Counted from the stretch's first letter, positions 17,192-25,572 are shown. The stretch is 54,854 bases of DNA from Kineosporia sp. A_224 (GCF_002198655.1 NZ_MWLN01000215.1:1-54854); one strand, 5' to 3'. Notes: generated by a model from the letters alone, not told the origin. Made by a program: numbers and translations.

Positions 17192-18417
17192 CAGTCCTCC
17201 TGTGCCGTGGTGGCTGCCGCGTGCGCGCCGTCCGCCTGCGCCCGCAGCGCCGGGACGCTCTCCCAGGTGCGGCTGCTCCACGAGTCGACGAGCGCCTGCT
17301 GGACGGCGACGACGTCGACCGCGTCGCCGAAGGACGGCGAGAACGACTCACCCGTCACGAGGCTCTGCAGGAACGCGTGGTCCTCGATCGCGACGAGGTC
17401 CTCGAAGCCGATCGCGTTGGCCTGCCCGGGGACGAAGGCGCCGTGGTACGGGAAGCGGTCGCCGCCGAAGACCGTCGTCCAGCCGGTCTCGTCCTCGGGA
17501 CCGCGCCGGTAGTACTGCAGCTCGTTGACCCGCTCGAGGTTCCAGGCCAGCGACCCCTCGGTGCCGTAGATCTCGAACGCGTTCTGGCTCTCCGGGCCGA
17601 CCATCGTCCGGCTGCACTCGAACGTGCCGGTGGCACCGCCGGCGAACCGGCAGAGCATCGACGCGAAGTCCTCGTTCTCGACGTCGCCGTGCGGGTCCTC
17701 GGGCCGGCCGCGGCCGTAGTGCGACGCGGCGCCGGTCGGCAGCGGACGGCGCGGGATCGTCGTCTCGCGCATGCCGACGAGCTCGCTGATCTCGTCCCCG
17801 AGGAGGAACCGGGCCATCGAGACGCTGTGGCTCAGGATGTCGCTCGTCACCCCGTAGCCGGCCTCCGCGAGCTTGAACCGCCACGTGAGCAGGCCCAGCT
17901 CGTCGCTGCCGTACATCGACAGGAAACGCCCGCGGTAGTGGGTGATCCGGCCGAGTCGGCCCTGCGCGACCATCGCCCGGGCGTGCAGCACGAGCGGCGC
18001 CCAGAGGTAGTTGTAGCCGACCCCCGACGGCACGCCCGCGGCGAGCGCCGCCCGGTACGCGGCGACCGCGTGCTCGGGCTTGCCGCCGATCGGCTTCTCG
18101 CTGAACACGGCCTTCCCGGCCGCGCAGGCCGCCTCGATCATCGGCACGTGGAGCATGTTCGGCGCCGTCACCCAGACCGCGTCGACGTCGTCCGCCGCCA
18201 CGGCCTCCTGCCAGTCCGCGGTCGCCCGGGCGAACCCGAAGTCGCGGACGGCGCGCTCGCGGCGTCCGGGGTCGGTGTCGGCGCAGACGACGAGCTCGGG
18301 CGCGTAGGCGTGGTCCGGGAACAGCGACGGGAGACGCAGGGCGGACCGGCTGTGCGCCTGGCCCATCCAGCCCAGGCCGAGGACGGCGATGCCGACCCGG
18401 CGGCCGCCGGCGGTCAC
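17191..18417 (-). CDS. Gfo/Idh/MocA-family dehydrogenase in iol operon (likely inositol or inosose oxidoreductase)
   Basis: 408 aa from GTG 18417; GTGA overlaps the iolB stop. The N-terminal Rossmann motif is VLGLGWMGQAHSRSA, the catalytic Lys is in AVFSEKPIGGKPEH, and the second-domain Asp/His pair is in GVTSDILSHSVSMARFL. Family members oxidise myo-inositol, scyllo-inositol or other sugars with NAD(P). Located between iolB and iolD, it likely performs an inositol or inosose oxidation or epimerisation step. It is ~65 residues longer than the divergent IolG-like protein at 22320 and clearly not a recent duplicate. Which of the two is the true inositol 2-dehydrogenase cannot be decided from sequence alone. 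Confidence 0.88.
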   Translation of the reverse strand: MTAGGRRVGIAVLGLGWMGQAHSRSALRLPSLFPDHAYAPELVVCADTDPGRRERAVRDFGFARATADWQEAVAADDVDAVWVTAPNMLHVPMIEAACAAGKAVFSEKPIGGKPEHAVAAYRAALAAGVPSGVGYNYLWAPLVLHARAMVAQGRLGRITHYRGRFLSMYGSDELGLLTWRFKLAEAGYGVTSDILSHSVSMARFLLGDEISELVGMRETTIPRRPLPTGAASHYGRGRPEDPHGDVENEDFASMLCRFAGGATGTFECSRTMVGPESQNAFEIYGTEGSLAWNLERVNELQYYRRGPEDETGWTTVFGGDRFPYHGAFVPGQANAIGFEDLVAIEDHAFLQSLVTGESFSPSFGDAVDVVAVQQALVDSWSSRTWESVPALRAQADGAHAAATTAQED

Positions 18418-19322
18418 GGCCGCACCCGTCCGGCCGCGGACGTCCACGGCAGCCGCGGGTCGGCGGCGCCGGACGCCCAACCGGCCCGGATCCAGGCGTG
18501 GGACGGGTCGTCGCAGAAGGTCATCGTGCGCTCCTGACCGGGGCCGGCGAGAACGTTGAGGAAGTACATCGGGTACTCCGGCGGCGCCGCGGACGGCCCG
18601 TGGTAGCCCTCGGGGACGAGGTAGACGTCGCCGTCCCGGATCGTCACCGTCTCGTCGTGCGCGCCGTCGACGGTGTAGACGCGGAAGAGCCCGTGGCCGT
18701 CGGGATGCCCGTGCGGGCCGTCGAGCCGGCCGATCCGGAAGTAGTAGATCTCCTCGTTCGCCGTCGGGCAGCCGTCGAGCCCGTCGTGCCGGTGCGGCGG
18801 CCAGGAGGAGACGTTGCCGCCGGGGGTGACGACCTCGCACACCATGATCCGGTCGGCGCCCGAGAACGAGTCCGGGGTGGCGATGTCGGTGACCTGCCGG
18901 GTGGCCGCGCCCGCGCCGCGGACGGTGACCGGGACGTCGTCCGCCGCCGTGTAGCGGACCGGGTGGACGCGCTGCGCCCGCGCCGTGCAGACGGCGACCT
19001 CGCCGCCGGACGCGGCCAGGGTCAGCCGCGACCCGAGCGGCACGTAGAGCCAGTCGCTCACGGCGGCGAAGACACCGTCGCGGCCGGCGAGCCGGTGCTC
19101 GGTGCCGTCGACCGTCACCGTGACGTCGCGCGCGGACAGCGGGACGACGACGGCTTCGTCGCGGTCGAGGGTGATGCTCACCGGCCCGGCTGCGAGGTCG
19201 TGGACCCGCAGCCCGCTGTACGCCCAGCCGGCGTCCTCGGGCGTGACGGTGCACAGGTGCCCGGCCGGACCTTCCTCGGCCAGGGCCCGGGCGCTGCGGT
19301 ACCAGCTGCGGGACGTGCTCAT
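18414..19322 (-). CDS. iolB: 5-deoxy-glucuronate isomerase IolB
   Basis: 302 aa, ATG 19322 overlapping the aldolase stop by 4 nt (ATGA). IolB converts 5-deoxy-glucuronate to 2-deoxy-5-keto-gluconate. It is a double cupin: N-terminal beta-rich half (SITLDRDEAVVVPLSARDVTV) and a C-terminal metal cupin SSWPPHRHDGLDGCPTANEEIYYFRI ... VYLVPEGYHGPSAAPPEYPMYFLNVLAG. The HxH...E...H metal ligands are present. Length and the HPVRYTAADDVPVTVRGAG segment match IolB. Confidence 0.94.
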   Translation of the reverse strand: MSTSRSWYRSARALAEEGPAGHLCTVTPEDAGWAYSGLRVHDLAAGPVSITLDRDEAVVVPLSARDVTVTVDGTEHRLAGRDGVFAAVSDWLYVPLGSRLTLAASGGEVAVCTARAQRVHPVRYTAADDVPVTVRGAGAATRQVTDIATPDSFSGADRIMVCEVVTPGGNVSSWPPHRHDGLDGCPTANEEIYYFRIGRLDGPHGHPDGHGLFRVYTVDGAHDETVTIRDGDVYLVPEGYHGPSAAPPEYPMYFLNVLAGPGQERTMTFCDDPSHAWIRAGWASGAADPRLPWTSAAGRVRP

Positions 19323-20218
19323 CCGTGCACCACCTCCACGGCGCGGACGGCCGCGCCCTCGACGTCCCCGTCGTGCGGGTAGAGCAGCGCGCGGCCGGGG
19401 ATGAGACCGCGCACGTTGGGTTCGCGCAGACCGCGGGCCCACGCCGCGGCGAGCGCAGCGGCGCCAGGGCCGGAGTCGCCGCCGAGCAGCAGGATCGGCA
19501 GGCTCGTCGTCGCGGCCACCTCCGCGATCCGCTCGACGGGCGGGATCTTCAGCCAGGTGTGGGCCGAGCTCGCGCCGAGCCCGGAGGCGACGGCGACCGC
19601 CTGAACCATCCGCTCGTGCGAGGTGTCGAGGACGGCGCGGCCCGCGTCGTCCGTGCGGTAGGGCAGGGTCTCCACGACGGCCATGAGCTCCCGGTCGGAC
19701 AGGGCGGTGACGGCGGCGGCGACGGCCTCGAGCGTCCGCGGGACACCGGGGTCGGCGACGTCGAGCCGGATCATGACCTTGCCGCCGTCGAGCCCGGAGG
19801 CCGCGACCCGCTCCGCGTCGTACGCCGTCATCCGGTCGTCGAGCTCCCACCGGGCGCCGACGATGCCGCCGCGGTTCATGACACCGATCGCGAGGCGGCC
19901 GTCGAGCGCGCCGAGCCAGGCGAGGTCCTCGAGGACGTCGGCACTGCCGAGGACGCCGTCGACGCCGGGCACCGCGAGCAGCCGCACGAGCCGGTCGAGC
20001 AGGGTGAACCGGTCGGCGGCGCCGAGCGGGTCGCCGCCGACGCCGACCTTGCCGCGCGCGGTGTGGTCTGCGGCGACGACGAGCAGCCGGCCGTCCGGGC
20101 CGACGAGGTCGCGGCGCTCCCGCTGCCGCAGCGCGTCGCGCAGCGACCGGGGGCGGCGGACGCGGGCGTCGAGGAGGTCCTCGTAGCGCCGGCGGGAGAG
20201 CCCGGTCCCGTCCGTCAT
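19319..20218 (-). CDS. Cgl0159-type (beta/alpha)8 aldolase-like protein of the inositol pathway
   Basis: 299 aa, ATG 20218 overlapping the iolC stop by 4 nt. It resembles the Cgl0159/LacD-DeoC class I aldolase-like family that replaces or accompanies IolJ in actinobacterial inositol clusters, splitting 2-deoxy-5-keto-gluconate-6-phosphate to DHAP and malonate semialdehyde. Visible barrel strands: LLVVAADHTARG, GVDGVLGSADVL, AIGVMNRGG, GGKVMIRLD, ELMAVVETLPY, AHTWLKIPPVERIAEVA with the likely Schiff-base Lys in TWLKIP, and LPILLLGGDSG. The position directly after the kinase gene iolC supports this step. The exact reaction is inferred from context. Confidence 0.85.
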   Translation of the reverse strand: MTDGTGLSRRRYEDLLDARVRRPRSLRDALRQRERRDLVGPDGRLLVVAADHTARGKVGVGGDPLGAADRFTLLDRLVRLLAVPGVDGVLGSADVLEDLAWLGALDGRLAIGVMNRGGIVGARWELDDRMTAYDAERVAASGLDGGKVMIRLDVADPGVPRTLEAVAAAVTALSDRELMAVVETLPYRTDDAGRAVLDTSHERMVQAVAVASGLGASSAHTWLKIPPVERIAEVAATTSLPILLLGGDSGPGAAALAAAWARGLREPNVRGLIPGRALLYPHDGDVEGAAVRAVEVVHG

Positions 20219-21228
20219 ACGTGCTCCTCGGGGTCGTCGGCGAGCGCGGCGGTCAGGTCGTCGAGGGTCGGCATGTCGTCGCTGCACGTGAGCCGGGCAG
20301 CGACGAAAGCGCCTGCGGCAGAAGCGGTCCGGCCGAGGTCGGTGAGCCGCTGCCGCTCCTCGTCCGCGGCGAGGCCCGACAGCGGCGGGCCGGCGAGGAG
20401 CCCGTGGACGAGCGCGCCGCCGAGCGCGTCCCCCGCCCCGAGCCCGCAGACGACGTCGACGTGCGGCGCCGGCACCCGGACCCGGTGCCGCGGGGTCGCG
20501 AGCAGGACGCCGTCCGGCCCGAGCTTGACGACGGCGAGGCCCACACCGGCGGCGAGCAGGGCGTCCGCGGCCGCGTCGGGGTCGTCCGTGCCGACCGCCA
20601 CCCGGCACTCCTCGCGGTTGCCGATGACGACGTCGCAGGCGGCCAGGGCCGCGGCGGCGCTGCGCCGCGCGGCGGCGGGGTCCGGCCACAGCGCGGGCCG
20701 GTGGTCGAGGTCGAGCAGGGTGTACCGGGCCCGGCCGCGGACGGCGAGCCAGGCGCGCACCGCGTCGGCGACGGGGCCGCCGGCGAGCGTCGCGTGGCTG
20801 ACCCAGAGCGCCGGCAGGTCGCGGACGACCTGCTCGGGCAGGAGGTCGGCGGTCACCTGCGTGTCGGGCGGGGCGGCGCCGCGGTAGAAGGCGACGGTCG
20901 GCGACTCCGGCGGGTCGAGCGCGACGACCGCGAGCGGCGTGAGCGTCCCGGGCACGGTGCGGACCCAGCGGGTGTCGACGCCGTGCGCGGCGAGCCGGGA
21001 CCGGACGTACGCCCCGAAGCCGTCGTCGCCGACCGCGGTGACCGCGGCGGTACGGACGCCCAGCCGCGCGGCGGCGACGGCGACGTTCGTGGGGCTGCCG
21101 CCCACCGACTTGACGAAGCTCTGCTGCGCCTCGAAGCCGGCGCCGGGCTGCTCCGCGTACAGGTCGACGCTGACCCGGCCGACGGTGACGAGCTCGGGCA
21201 TCGTCACCGTGGTCGGCGCCGTCGTCAC
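20215..21228 (-). CDS. iolC: 5-dehydro-2-deoxygluconokinase IolC (PfkB family)
   Basis: 337 aa, GTG 21228, starting 4 nt after the upstream isomerase stop. It phosphorylates 2-deoxy-5-keto-gluconate. PfkB landmarks: the N-terminal VGRVSVDLYAEQPG and VGGSPTNVAVAAARLG substrate region, the central DLDHRPALWPD typical of IolC, and the C-terminal VVCGLGAGDALGGALVHGLL with the anion hole GAGD and catalytic Asp. The lid and the DHRP segment separate it from ribokinases. Its product feeds the overlapping downstream aldolase. Confidence 0.93.
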   Translation of the reverse strand: MTTAPTTVTMPELVTVGRVSVDLYAEQPGAGFEAQQSFVKSVGGSPTNVAVAAARLGVRTAAVTAVGDDGFGAYVRSRLAAHGVDTRWVRTVPGTLTPLAVVALDPPESPTVAFYRGAAPPDTQVTADLLPEQVVRDLPALWVSHATLAGGPVADAVRAWLAVRGRARYTLLDLDHRPALWPDPAAARRSAAAALAACDVVIGNREECRVAVGTDDPDAAADALLAAGVGLAVVKLGPDGVLLATPRHRVRVPAPHVDVVCGLGAGDALGGALVHGLLAGPPLSGLAADEERQRLTDLGRTASAAGAFVAARLTCSDDMPTLDDLTAALADDPEEHV

Positions 21229-21232
21229 GCCG

Positions 21233-22144
21233 TCACCGGGGCGTCCCCGGCGCGAGCCGCGGCGCGACGACCTCGCGCAGGTAGTCGAGCGAGGCGCGTA
21301 CCTGCGTGACCGGGCCCTCCCCCGCCGCGGGCGCCCCGGTCGTCAGGGCGGTGTCCTGCTCGATGACGTACCGGCCGCGGTACCCGGCCGCCTCGAGGGT
21401 CTCGACGACCCCGGCGATGTCGACGTCGCCCTGCCCCAGCGGGGTGAACAGCCCGGCCTGGGTGGCCGCCATGATGCTCGTCTCGCGCCGCAGGACGGCC
21501 GGGGCCAGCGCCATCCGGACGTCCTTGAGGTGCACGTGCCCGACCCGGTCGACGGCGTCCCGGGCGAAGGCGACGGGGTCGACGCCGCCGATCGCGAGGT
21601 GACCGGTGTCGAGGCACCAGCGGACGTCGCAGCCGTCGAGCACCGCCGCGACGTCGTCCGCCGTCTCGACGAGGGTCTGGACGTGCGGGTGCAGCACCTG
21701 GGTGAGGCCGAACTCGGCGCACAGGTCGTCGAGCCGCGCCAGCGTCCCGAGCATCCGGCGCCGCTCGTCGGCGTCGAGGGGGCGCGGGACGGACCAGTCC
21801 GGGTCCATGACCGGTGCGCTGATGAACATCGTCGCCCCGGCGTCGCGCAGGAGCCCGGCGACCTCCCGGGCGTTCGCCATCGACGCCTCGACGAGCGCCG
21901 GGTCGTGCGGGACGATCGGGGTGAAGGCGCCGAGCAGGCTCATCCCGTACCGGTCGAGCAGAGCGCGGATGCCGGCGGCGGACGACGGGAGGAAGCCGGG
22001 CGCGCCGAGCTCGGTGCCGCGCAGGCCGAGGCCCGACATCTCGCCGAGCACCCGCTCCGCGGGGAGCATCTCGCCCCAGCCGGGCACCTCGCACACGCCC
22101 CAGGAGATCGGCGCGGAGGCGACCCGCTCGATGAAGTCGGACAT
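21233..22144 (-). CDS. iolE: IolE-like inosose dehydratase / sugar isomerase (xylose-isomerase-like TIM barrel)
   Basis: 303 aa, ATG 22144 with SD CGGGAG. First gene of the minus-strand iol operon. The N-terminal APISWGVCEVPGWGEMLPAE matches the ISWGV signature of IolE/IolI-type TIM barrels. Metal-ligand candidates occur in order: RGTELGAPGFLP, LTQVLHPHVQTLVET, VRWCLDTGHLAIGG (Asp/His) and VGHVHLKD, and the Glu of YVIEQDT. IolE removes water from 2-keto-myo-inositol to give the IolD substrate. IolH or IolI roles are also possible because the families are close, but no other IolE candidate is present. Confidence 0.82.
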   Translation of the reverse strand: MSDFIERVASAPISWGVCEVPGWGEMLPAERVLGEMSGLGLRGTELGAPGFLPSSAAGIRALLDRYGMSLLGAFTPIVPHDPALVEASMANAREVAGLLRDAGATMFISAPVMDPDWSVPRPLDADERRRMLGTLARLDDLCAEFGLTQVLHPHVQTLVETADDVAAVLDGCDVRWCLDTGHLAIGGVDPVAFARDAVDRVGHVHLKDVRMALAPAVLRRETSIMAATQAGLFTPLGQGDVDIAGVVETLEAAGYRGRYVIEQDTALTTGAPAAGEGPVTQVRASLDYLREVVAPRLAPGTPR

Positions 22145-22209
22145 CGGTGCTCCCGGTCCCGTCGTCGGACGGCTGCGACGGGCACCGTGGCGCCGCGTCG
22201 CACCGTGTC

Positions 22210-22239
22210 GTTGGAGCGTTCCAACAACGGCCGCAGTCT
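22210..22239 (+). promoter_or_regulatory. LacI-type operator overlapping a candidate promoter between the two iol arms
   Basis: GTTGGAGCGTTCCAAC (22210-22225) has perfect 6-nt arms GTTGGA/TCCAAC around GCGT and the central CG typical of LacI-family sites. On the + strand it overlaps a candidate promoter: -35 TTGGAG (22211-22216), 17-nt spacer, -10 CAGTCT (22234-22239). It lies in the 175-bp gap between the divergent iolE-like and iolG-like genes, so the LacI protein encoded at 23345 most likely represses both arms here. The rest of the gap shows no other clear element. Confidence 0.72.
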
Positions 22240-22319
22240 GGCATCCTGACCGGCGACGGGCAAGAGACCGCGCGGTGCCGCACCGGCTCCGGCGCCGCCC
22301 GCGCGGGAGAGGGGCACGG

Positions 22320-23348
22320 ATGCGGATCCTCGTCGTCGGGGCCGGCCGGATGGGTGCACTGCGGGCCGAGGACCTCGCGGCCGACCCGCGCGTCGAGCAG
22401 GTGCTCGTGACGAACCGGACGCCGGACCGTGCCGCCGGGGTCGCCGCCCGCACCGGTGGCGCGGCCGTCGCCTGGGACGACCTGGCGCGGACCGCGGCGC
22501 AGGTCGACGCGGTCGTCGTCGCGCCCGCGACGGCGGCCCACGCCGAGGTGCTCGACGCCGTCCTCCCCCTGGGCCGGCCGGTGCTGTGCGAGAAGCCGAT
22601 CGCGACGACGCTCGCCGAGACCCGGCGGGCGGTCGACCGCGCGGCTGCGCACGGGACCGCGGTGCAGGTCGGCTTCCAGCGCCGCTTCGACGCGGGGCTG
22701 CGCGCGGCGCACGACCTCGCCCGCACCGGCGCGCTCGGCACGCTGTACGCGCTGCGTCTGCTGTCGCACGACCACGAGCCGTCGTCGCCGGAGTTCATCG
22801 CCACGAGCGGCGGCATCTTCCGCGACCTCGCGGTGCACGACCTCGACCTCGTCGCCTGGCTCACCGGCTCACCGGTCGCCACGGTGCACGCGACCGTCGC
22901 GGTGCGCGAGCACCGGCGCTTCGACGTCCGGCACCCGAGCGCCGCCGGCCCCGTCCCGGACGGCGACGTCGCCGTCGTCCACGCGGTGACCGCCTCCGGG
23001 GTCCAGGTGAGCCTGCACGAGGCCCGGCACGACCCGCGCGGGCACGACGTCCGGGCGGAGCTGTACGGGTCCGGCGACTCGGTCGCGGCCGGGCTCAACG
23101 AGCGCACCCCGCTGCTCGCCCTCGACGGTCCTCCACCGGGCCCGGCACCCTACGGCGGCTTCGTCGACCGCTTCCGGGAGGCGTTCCGCGCGGAGACGTC
23201 CGCCTTCGTCGGCCTCGTCGCCGGCGGACCGAACCCCTGCCCGCCCGAGGCCGCGTTCGACGCGCTGCGGGCCGCGATCGGCTGCGAGCTGTCGGTCCTG
23301 CGGGGCGGTCCGGTGGACGTCACGACGATCAGCGCGGAGGAGCATTGA
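22320..23348 (+). CDS. iolG: Gfo/Idh/MocA dehydrogenase, inositol 2-dehydrogenase-like
   Basis: 342 aa, ATG 22320 with SD GAGAGGGG. Rossmann motif VVGAGRMGALRAEDLA, catalytic Lys in PVLCEKPIATTLAE, FQRRFDAGLRAAHDL, and the conserved Asp/His region GGIFRDLAVHDLDLVAWLTG, which matches IolG-type inositol 2-dehydrogenases well. It is divergent from the iol operon and overlaps the lacI-type start. IolG catalyses the first oxidation of myo-inositol to scyllo-inosose. The second family member at 17191-18417 makes the exact role tentative. Confidence 0.85.
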   Translation: MRILVVGAGRMGALRAEDLAADPRVEQVLVTNRTPDRAAGVAARTGGAAVAWDDLARTAAQVDAVVVAPATAAHAEVLDAVLPLGRPVLCEKPIATTLAETRRAVDRAAAHGTAVQVGFQRRFDAGLRAAHDLARTGALGTLYALRLLSHDHEPSSPEFIATSGGIFRDLAVHDLDLVAWLTGSPVATVHATVAVREHRRFDVRHPSAAGPVPDGDVAVVHAVTASGVQVSLHEARHDPRGHDVRAELYGSGDSVAAGLNERTPLLALDGPPPGPAPYGGFVDRFREAFRAETSAFVGLVAGGPNPCPPEAAFDALRAAIGCELSVLRGGPVDVTTISAEEH

Positions 23349-24388
23349 CGGCCGCCTCCGCCGCACCTCGCGGCCGCCCGACGATCATCGACGTCGCAGC
23401 CCGGGCCGGGGTGTCGAAGTCGTTGGTGTCGCTGGCCTTGCGTGGCTCGGCGGCGGTGGCGCCGGCGAGCCGGGAGGCGATCCTCGCGGCCGCCGCCGAG
23501 CTCGGCTACCGGCCGAACGCCGCCGCGCAGGCGCTGGTCGCCCGGTCCAGCCGGACTGTCGGCGTCCTCGTGCTCGACCTGCACAACCCGGTGTTCGCCG
23601 AGATCCTCGACGGGGTGCTCGCCGGGGTGCGCGCCCGCGGCTACCGGACGATGGTCGTCACGGGCAGCGACGCCGCCCAGGAGCGGCCCGAGCTCGACAA
23701 GCTCCTCGAGTTCCGGGTCGAGGGACTCGTCCTCGTCTCGCACCGGCTCGACGCCGCGACGCTGCGCGCGATCGCGGCGGAGACGGCGGTCGTCGTCGCC
23801 ACCCGGCGGGACGTCACCGGCCCGGGGATCGACACCGTCTGCACCGATGACCGGGCGGGGGCCGAGCTCGCGGTGCGGCACCTCGTCGCGCTCGGGCACC
23901 GGCGGATCGCGCACCTCGGCGGCGGGGACGACCCGGTCGCCAGGGACCGCGAGGCCGGCTACCGGGCCGCGATGGCCGCCGCCGGCCTGGAGCGGCAGAT
24001 CACCGTGCTGCCAGGGGGTCTCGACGACGCCGCCGGCTACGCCGCGGCCCGCGCCGCGCTCGCTCAGCGGCATCGACCGACGGCGTTGTTCGTCGTGAAC
24101 GACTTCGCCGCGCTCGGTGCACTGGCGGCCGTCGCCGACGCCGGTCTCGACCTGCCCGGGCAGATGTCGGTCGTCGGGTTCGACGGCACCCGGCTCAGCG
24201 GCCTGCGCTCGATCGGCCTCACGTCGGTGGCGCAGCCGCTCGCCGACATCGGCCGCCTCGCCGCCGAGCGCCTCTTCGACCGGATCGACGGCCGGCGCAC
24301 CCGCGCCCGGCACACGGTGCTGCCGGCGGCGCTCGTCGAGCGCGCGACGACGGCACCTCCCCGCCGCCCGACCACCACTGTGGGGTAA
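23345..24388 (+). CDS. LacI-family repressor, probable regulator of the inositol genes
   Basis: 347 aa. The start is TTG 23345, chosen because GGAGGAG (23336-23342) sits just before it and TTGA overlaps the preceding stop by 4 nt. HTH: TIIDVAARAGVSKSLVSLALRG, hinge helix AAQALVARSSRTVGVLVLDL, then the two-lobed sugar-binding domain (NPVFAEILDGVLAGVRARGY, DTVCTDDRAGAELAVRHL, ALFVVNDFAALGALAAV, VVGFDGTRLSGL). Its co-transcription with the dehydrogenase and the LacI-type operator at 22210 point to control of both iol arms by an inositol-derived inducer. The TAA stop lies inside a terminator stem. Confidence 0.93.
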   Translation: MTAASAAPRGRPTIIDVAARAGVSKSLVSLALRGSAAVAPASREAILAAAAELGYRPNAAAQALVARSSRTVGVLVLDLHNPVFAEILDGVLAGVRARGYRTMVVTGSDAAQERPELDKLLEFRVEGLVLVSHRLDAATLRAIAAETAVVVATRRDVTGPGIDTVCTDDRAGAELAVRHLVALGHRRIAHLGGGDDPVARDREAGYRAAMAAAGLERQITVLPGGLDDAAGYAAARAALAQRHRPTALFVVNDFAALGALAAVADAGLDLPGQMSVVGFDGTRLSGLRSIGLTSVAQPLADIGRLAAERLFDRIDGRRTRARHTVLPAALVERATTAPPRRPTTTVG

Positions 24389-24424
24389 GGACGACGGCGG
24401 GTTGCCGTAGTCCTTACCCCACAG
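24378..24424. terminator. bidirectional hairpin, lacI stop codon embedded in the stem
   Basis: CTGTGGGGTAAGGAC (24378-24392) pairs perfectly with GTCCTTACCCCACAG (24410-24424). After one mismatch the inner ACGGC/GCCGT continues the stem around GGGTT. The stem totals about 20 bp. The TAA of the lacI-type gene (24386-24388) is within the left arm, and the minus-strand gene from the other side stops at 24446. No long T-tract follows, as usual in high-GC actinobacteria. Confidence 0.82.
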
Positions 24425-24445
24425 ACGGCGAGCGTCCTGAGCAAC

Positions 24446-25003
24446 TCACATGGGGTCGTCGACGATCGAGGCCCGCTTGTACGGCACGAGGGCGTCGCGC
24501 AGCTCGCCGTAGAGCGCCCACAGGGTCTGCTCGACGCGCTGGGTGTCCTCCGGGCCGTCGTACTCGGTGAGCTCGACGAGGATCTGCTTCGTCGCGGTCA
24601 CGGTGTTGAGCTGATGGTCGAGGCGGACCTGGCCCATCATCGGCATCCGGAGGATGTTCCTCGCGTCGGTGCGCCACATCGCGAGCAGGTCGTCGGGGTC
24701 GGCGATGAAGTTCTTCACCTCGGCGACCATGCGCAGCGTCGCCTTGGAGCCGATGATCTTCTCCTGGATCGCCCCGCCGCCGGTCTTGCGGTCGAGGACG
24801 ACCGTCAGCGTGTGGAGGACCGGGTCGGCCGGGGTCGCGAACTGGACGGCCTGGAAGCCGCTGTCCTCCGCGAGGCCGGTGCTGAACCCGATCGTCGGGA
24901 AACCGCGACGGCCCATCGCCGCGATGATCTGCCCGACGACGGCCTCGTCGCGGGACTCGCGGGCCTCCGAGCGGGCCGCGAAGTCGGTGAGGAGCTTGAG
25001 CAT
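24446..25003 (-). CDS. conserved-looking protein of unknown function (second gene of a pair)
   Basis: 185 aa, not recognised. ATG 25003 overlaps the upstream partner stop as TGATG, so the two are translationally coupled. It looks soluble with an alternating strand/helix pattern: a helical N-terminus (LLTDFAARSEARESRDEAVV), a strand-rich core (FQAVQFATPADPVLHTLTVVLDRKT), the segment IIGSKATLRMVAEVKNFIAD, and a C-terminal helix VEQTLWALYGELRDALVPYK. No signal, membrane segment or catalytic motif is evident. Lysine is more frequent than in neighbouring genes. It is downstream of nrdJ on the same strand but a hairpin at 25677-25716 separates them. A small alpha/beta regulatory or chaperone-like fold is possible; no function is assigned. 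Confidence 0.75.
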   Translation of the reverse strand: MLKLLTDFAARSEARESRDEAVVGQIIAAMGRRGFPTIGFSTGLAEDSGFQAVQFATPADPVLHTLTVVLDRKTGGGAIQEKIIGSKATLRMVAEVKNFIADPDDLLAMWRTDARNILRMPMMGQVRLDHQLNTVTATKQILVELTEYDGPEDTQRVEQTLWALYGELRDALVPYKRASIVDDPM

Positions 25004-25572
25004 CAGCCGGCCAGCCTTCCGGTGAGGTACTTGTGGAGCGACTGCGCCGCGACGTGCAGGTCACCGGCGATCGGCGCCCTGACCGTGAACCCGTCGAAGT
25101 AGTCGTCGAGGTCGAGGATGAGCGGCACGGTCGCGTAGACGTAGCCGGTGGACATGTCGCCGTCGACCGTGATGACGCCCGGCTCGGACGCGTTCTCCAC
25201 CATGTTCGACTTCAGCTCGTCCTTGATCGCCTGCTTGATCGCCGAGAAGTCGTCGGCCCGCAGCCCGTACGCGACCTGGACCTCGACGAGCCGGCCGAGC
25301 GCCTTCGCCCGCACCGGGTCCTCGCAGAGCGCGACGAGACGGACCAGGAGGCGGTCCGTGCCCTGGCCGGCCTGGAACCGCACCATGTGCGAGGTGCCGT
25401 CCGACTCCAGGTCGATGAGCCGCCAGCCGCCCGACACGTACGACGTGATGACCGCGCCGAGCGCGACGTCGTCCGCGCGGCGCGAGTACTCCCAGGCGTT
25501 GTAGCGCTTCCACGAGGCGGCGACGAGCGCGGTGAACCGCGCCTCCCCCACCTCGGTCTGAGTGGTCGTCAA
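25003..25572 (-). CDS. conserved-looking protein of unknown function (first gene of a pair)
   Basis: 189 aa, not recognised. The start is TTG 25572 with GGAAGGG upstream; no better start is seen. Predicted soluble. Features: SWKRYNAWEYSRRADDVALGAVITSYVSGGWRLIDLESDG, a strand pair THMVRFQAGQ / DRLLVRLVALCEDP, the helix VRAKALGRLVEVQVAYGLRADDF, and a C-terminal domain VDGDMSTGYVYATVPLILDLDDYFDGF. Only one cysteine. It overlaps the following gene by one base (TGATG), which suggests equal production of two interacting subunits. The context (downstream of nrdJ, convergent with the lacI-type gene) gives no clear role. Confidence 0.75.
   Translation of the reverse strand: MTTTQTEVGEARFTALVAASWKRYNAWEYSRRADDVALGAVITSYVSGGWRLIDLESDGTSHMVRFQAGQGTDRLLVRLVALCEDPVRAKALGRLVEVQVAYGLRADDFSAIKQAIKDELKSNMVENASEPGVITVDGDMSTGYVYATVPLILDLDDYFDGFTVRAPIAGDLHVAAQSLHKYLTGRLAG

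Noticed and set aside
17191-23348. Two Gfo/Idh/MocA genes as a recent duplication
   Set aside because: Lengths (408 and 342 aa) and sequences around the motifs differ strongly.
24446-25572. Toxin-antitoxin pair interpretation of the two unknown genes
   Set aside because: Sizes (185 and 189 aa) and lack of any toxin or antitoxin motif do not support it; left as unknown.
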